The translations under genes were made by a program, and so were the position numbers. A stretch of 5,967 bases of DNA, taken from NCBI GenBank assembly GCA_027310845.1, contig DAIDAB010000135.1, positions 1 to 5,967 on the forward strand. The letters run 5' to 3'. Below the pieces are notes generated by a model. It was given only the letters and a program-made list of their open reading frames with translations. It ran no database searches and was not told the origin of the DNA. Within the stretch, counting starts at the first letter, position 1; every line of letters begins with the position of its first letter. Source of the DNA: a bacterium (GTDB lineage Archaea > Thermoproteota > Nitrososphaeria > Nitrososphaerales > CADDZS01). This document shows positions 4,819 through 5,967 of the stretch, piece after piece.

Positions 4819-5206
4819 AATAGCACGATCCACGGCGCACTCTGTGCAAAGCCATTGAGATCAGTGGCAACGATAAAAAGAAAATCACAAAATAGAACGC
4901 GAAATCTCCTAGCGCTTGAACTGGCATGAAAGTTTCACGTGTCCCTACAATAGCGACTCCCGATGGAATACTAAATAGAATGGAAATGGATAGCCGTAAC
5001 CGACAATGGAATATGCAAAGTCAACGGTTACATAAGTAGAATAGAGGGCACTCAGCAAAGTCGCCATAATTGCGACGGGGAAAGAAACGGTTGCAATTCT
5101 AATGATCGGGTGCATCAATTGCCACCTGTCTTTTGTAATCTTCGAACCACACCACTTTATCAATCGCACGACCTATGGCGATATTTTTATCTGCTCTTCC
5201 TTGCAT
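4817..5206 (-). pseudogene. Small membrane protein gene, frameshifted
   Basis: Three open pieces in a row make one plausible protein. The first, ATG 5206-5204, gives MQGRADKNIAIGRAIDKVVW then FEDYKRQ and stops at TAG 5101-5099. The second, in the +1 frame (GTG 5169 or ATG 5115), gives LMHPIIRIATVSFPVAIMAT, LLSALYSTYVTVDFAYS and YGYPFPF, stopping at TAG 4947-4945. The third returns to the first frame around 4976-4990: IPSGVAIVGTRETFMPVQAL then GDFAFYFVIFFLSLPLISMA, ending HRVRRGSCY and TGA 4819-4817. The joined product would be about 125 residues with two membrane helices and a YGYPFP loop, which I associate with small thaumarchaeal membrane proteins. The second frame change is well supported, because a membrane helix resumes in the other frame; the first is less certain, since GTG 5169 could be the true start. 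Function is unknown. Confidence 0.6.
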
Positions 5207-5224
5207 GTAGAGACTAACGAAACG

Positions 5225-5250
5225 TAGAGAGAGGTTAATCTGGCGGGCCC
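5225..5250 (+). repeat. Dispersed repeat copy 3, diverged
   Basis: TAGAGAGAG (5225-5233) is followed by the core GTTAATCTGGCGGG (5234-5247), 12 of 14 bases identical to copy 1. The GA arm is kept but the CT arm is replaced by CCCCCAGG. It lies between the TPR gene's end and the membrane pseudogene, in the same orientation as copies 1 and 2. Confidence 0.6.
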
Positions 5251-5295
5251 CCAGGTCTAAAGCTTTCCTTCCTAGGTATATGGAGTGTCTTGATT

Positions 5296-5967
5296 TTAGA
5301 GCCCTAACTTCTTGCAGAACTCCAGGAAGCGAGGGTCATTTCGCAAGCCCTCGAAGACTGGGAGCGTCTTTATCAGGAAAGGCCATGAGTGCGTTTCCGC
5401 CGCCCTCATCAGGGCCTTGAACGCTTCATCAATATTTCCCAGTGCAGCCTGTATGTAGAGCTGTCCATTTAGGCGGACGAATTCTCTCTCGTCTTTCAAT
5501 ATTTTTTGCAGAATGTCTTCTGCATCTTTCGTCTTACTGCAAAAGACGTACAAGAGGCCTTGACCGACCATCCCCCAAGGTTCTGTAGGATTGATCTGGA
5601 AACAGTCGTCCAGCATCTCCTGAGCCTTGGAATATTCTCGCCTCATCATATAACAATCTGCCAAAGCAGCGTAAATCCTAGCGTTCCTCAGATTGCGCTC
5701 TTTAATTCTCTGGAGGATCTCTAAAGCTTCCGCGACCTTCCCCAATACCAAGTTCACTTGAGCAAGGGTGACAGCAGCTCGGAGCGATAAGGGATCGAGT
5801 TCATGTGCTTTCTCTAAATCAGTTCGGCTCTGATCAATATCACCGAGAGCTCCATGATTGATTCCAAGTGATATGTATGCTTCCGAGAGGCTCGGGCTGA
5901 TCTGAATAGCCTTCTCGCATTCGGTGATTGATTCTCTATAATTATCTGCATACCCGAGGGCATCCGC
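5296..5967 (-). CDS. TPR-repeat protein, C-terminal part (start outside the window)
   Basis: The frame is open from the right edge for 223 codons to TAA 5298-5296; internal GTG 5757 is not a real start because the repeats continue upstream. It holds about five and a half tetratricopeptide repeats of exactly 34 residues, with boundaries near visible residues 26, 60, 94, 128 and 162. Typical repeat landmarks include SEAYISLGINHGALGDIDQS, ARIYAALADCYMMRREYSKA and NIDEAFKALMRAAE, with Asp-Pro or Asn-Pro closing repeats. The tail VFEGLRNDPRFLEFCKKLGL matches the LRxDPRFxxLLxxxGL ending common in TPR modules attached to adenylate/guanylate cyclase, kinase or transcription-regulator domains. The missing N-terminus may therefore be a signalling domain. 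TPR superhelices mediate protein-protein contacts; this one is cytosolic as far as can be seen. No T-tract terminator follows. Confidence 0.9.
   Translation of the reverse strand, partial: ADALGYADNYRESITECEKAIQISPSLSEAYISLGINHGALGDIDQSRTDLEKAHELDPLSLRAAVTLAQVNLVLGKVAEALEILQRIKERNLRNARIYAALADCYMMRREYSKAQEMLDDCFQINPTEPWGMVGQGLLYVFCSKTKDAEDILQKILKDEREFVRLNGQLYIQAALGNIDEAFKALMRAAETHSWPFLIKTLPVFEGLRNDPRFLEFCKKLGL

Noticed and set aside
5506..5724. 72-codon plus-strand frame opposite the TPR gene
   Set aside because: It is antisense to perfectly periodic 34-residue TPR repeats.

Overview
The window looks like accessory, gene-poor DNA from a soil-type ammonia-oxidising archaeon of the Nitrososphaera lineage (Thaumarchaeota/Nitrososphaerota). 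This is an inference. It rests on archaeal-style TATA boxes 25-45 bases before several starts, very short or absent mRNA leaders, frequent GTG/TTG starts, few Shine-Dalgarno sites, moderate GC, and a small protein (3053-3370) of a type I associate with these archaea. No RNA gene, CRISPR array or transposase was seen.

Layout. Bases 1-275 (minus) hold the first 91 codons of an N-terminally anchored extracellular protein with a Ser-rich linker. Bases 276-807 have no convincing gene. Plus-strand genes follow: a nucleoside 2-deoxyribosyltransferase-like protein (808-1257), a four-helix membrane protein with a Cys/His loop (1414-1818), a helical protein of unknown function (2116-2544), and a small conserved protein (3053-3370). 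Antisense to the space after the membrane protein lies the severed C-terminus of an OsmC/Ohr-family gene (1830-2000).

From 3478 to 5206 everything is on the minus strand and everything is broken. An HNH endonuclease gene (4672-4232) is cut by one in-frame TGA. The gene 14 bases behind it (4217-3762) encodes a resolvase-type helix-turn-helix protein that ends at a run of eight A's. A further 97 codons lie in the -1 frame and have no usable upstream start, so they could be reached only through a frameshift or transcript slippage. A small membrane-protein gene (5206-4817) needs one, probably two, frame changes. Finally, 5967-5296 (minus) is the C-terminal 223 codons of a TPR protein.

The most striking non-coding signal is a dispersed repeat. 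The core GTTAAACTGGTGG(G/A) occurs at 2842, 4790 and, diverged, at 5234. It is flanked by GA tracts on the left and CT tracts on the right, which in copy 1 can pair into a hairpin presenting the core as its loop. Copies 1 and 2 flank the 3053 gene plus the HNH/HTH pair; copies 2 and 3 flank the membrane pseudogene. The high density of broken genes suggests a decaying, recombination-prone accessory segment, although a few of the lesions could be sequencing errors.
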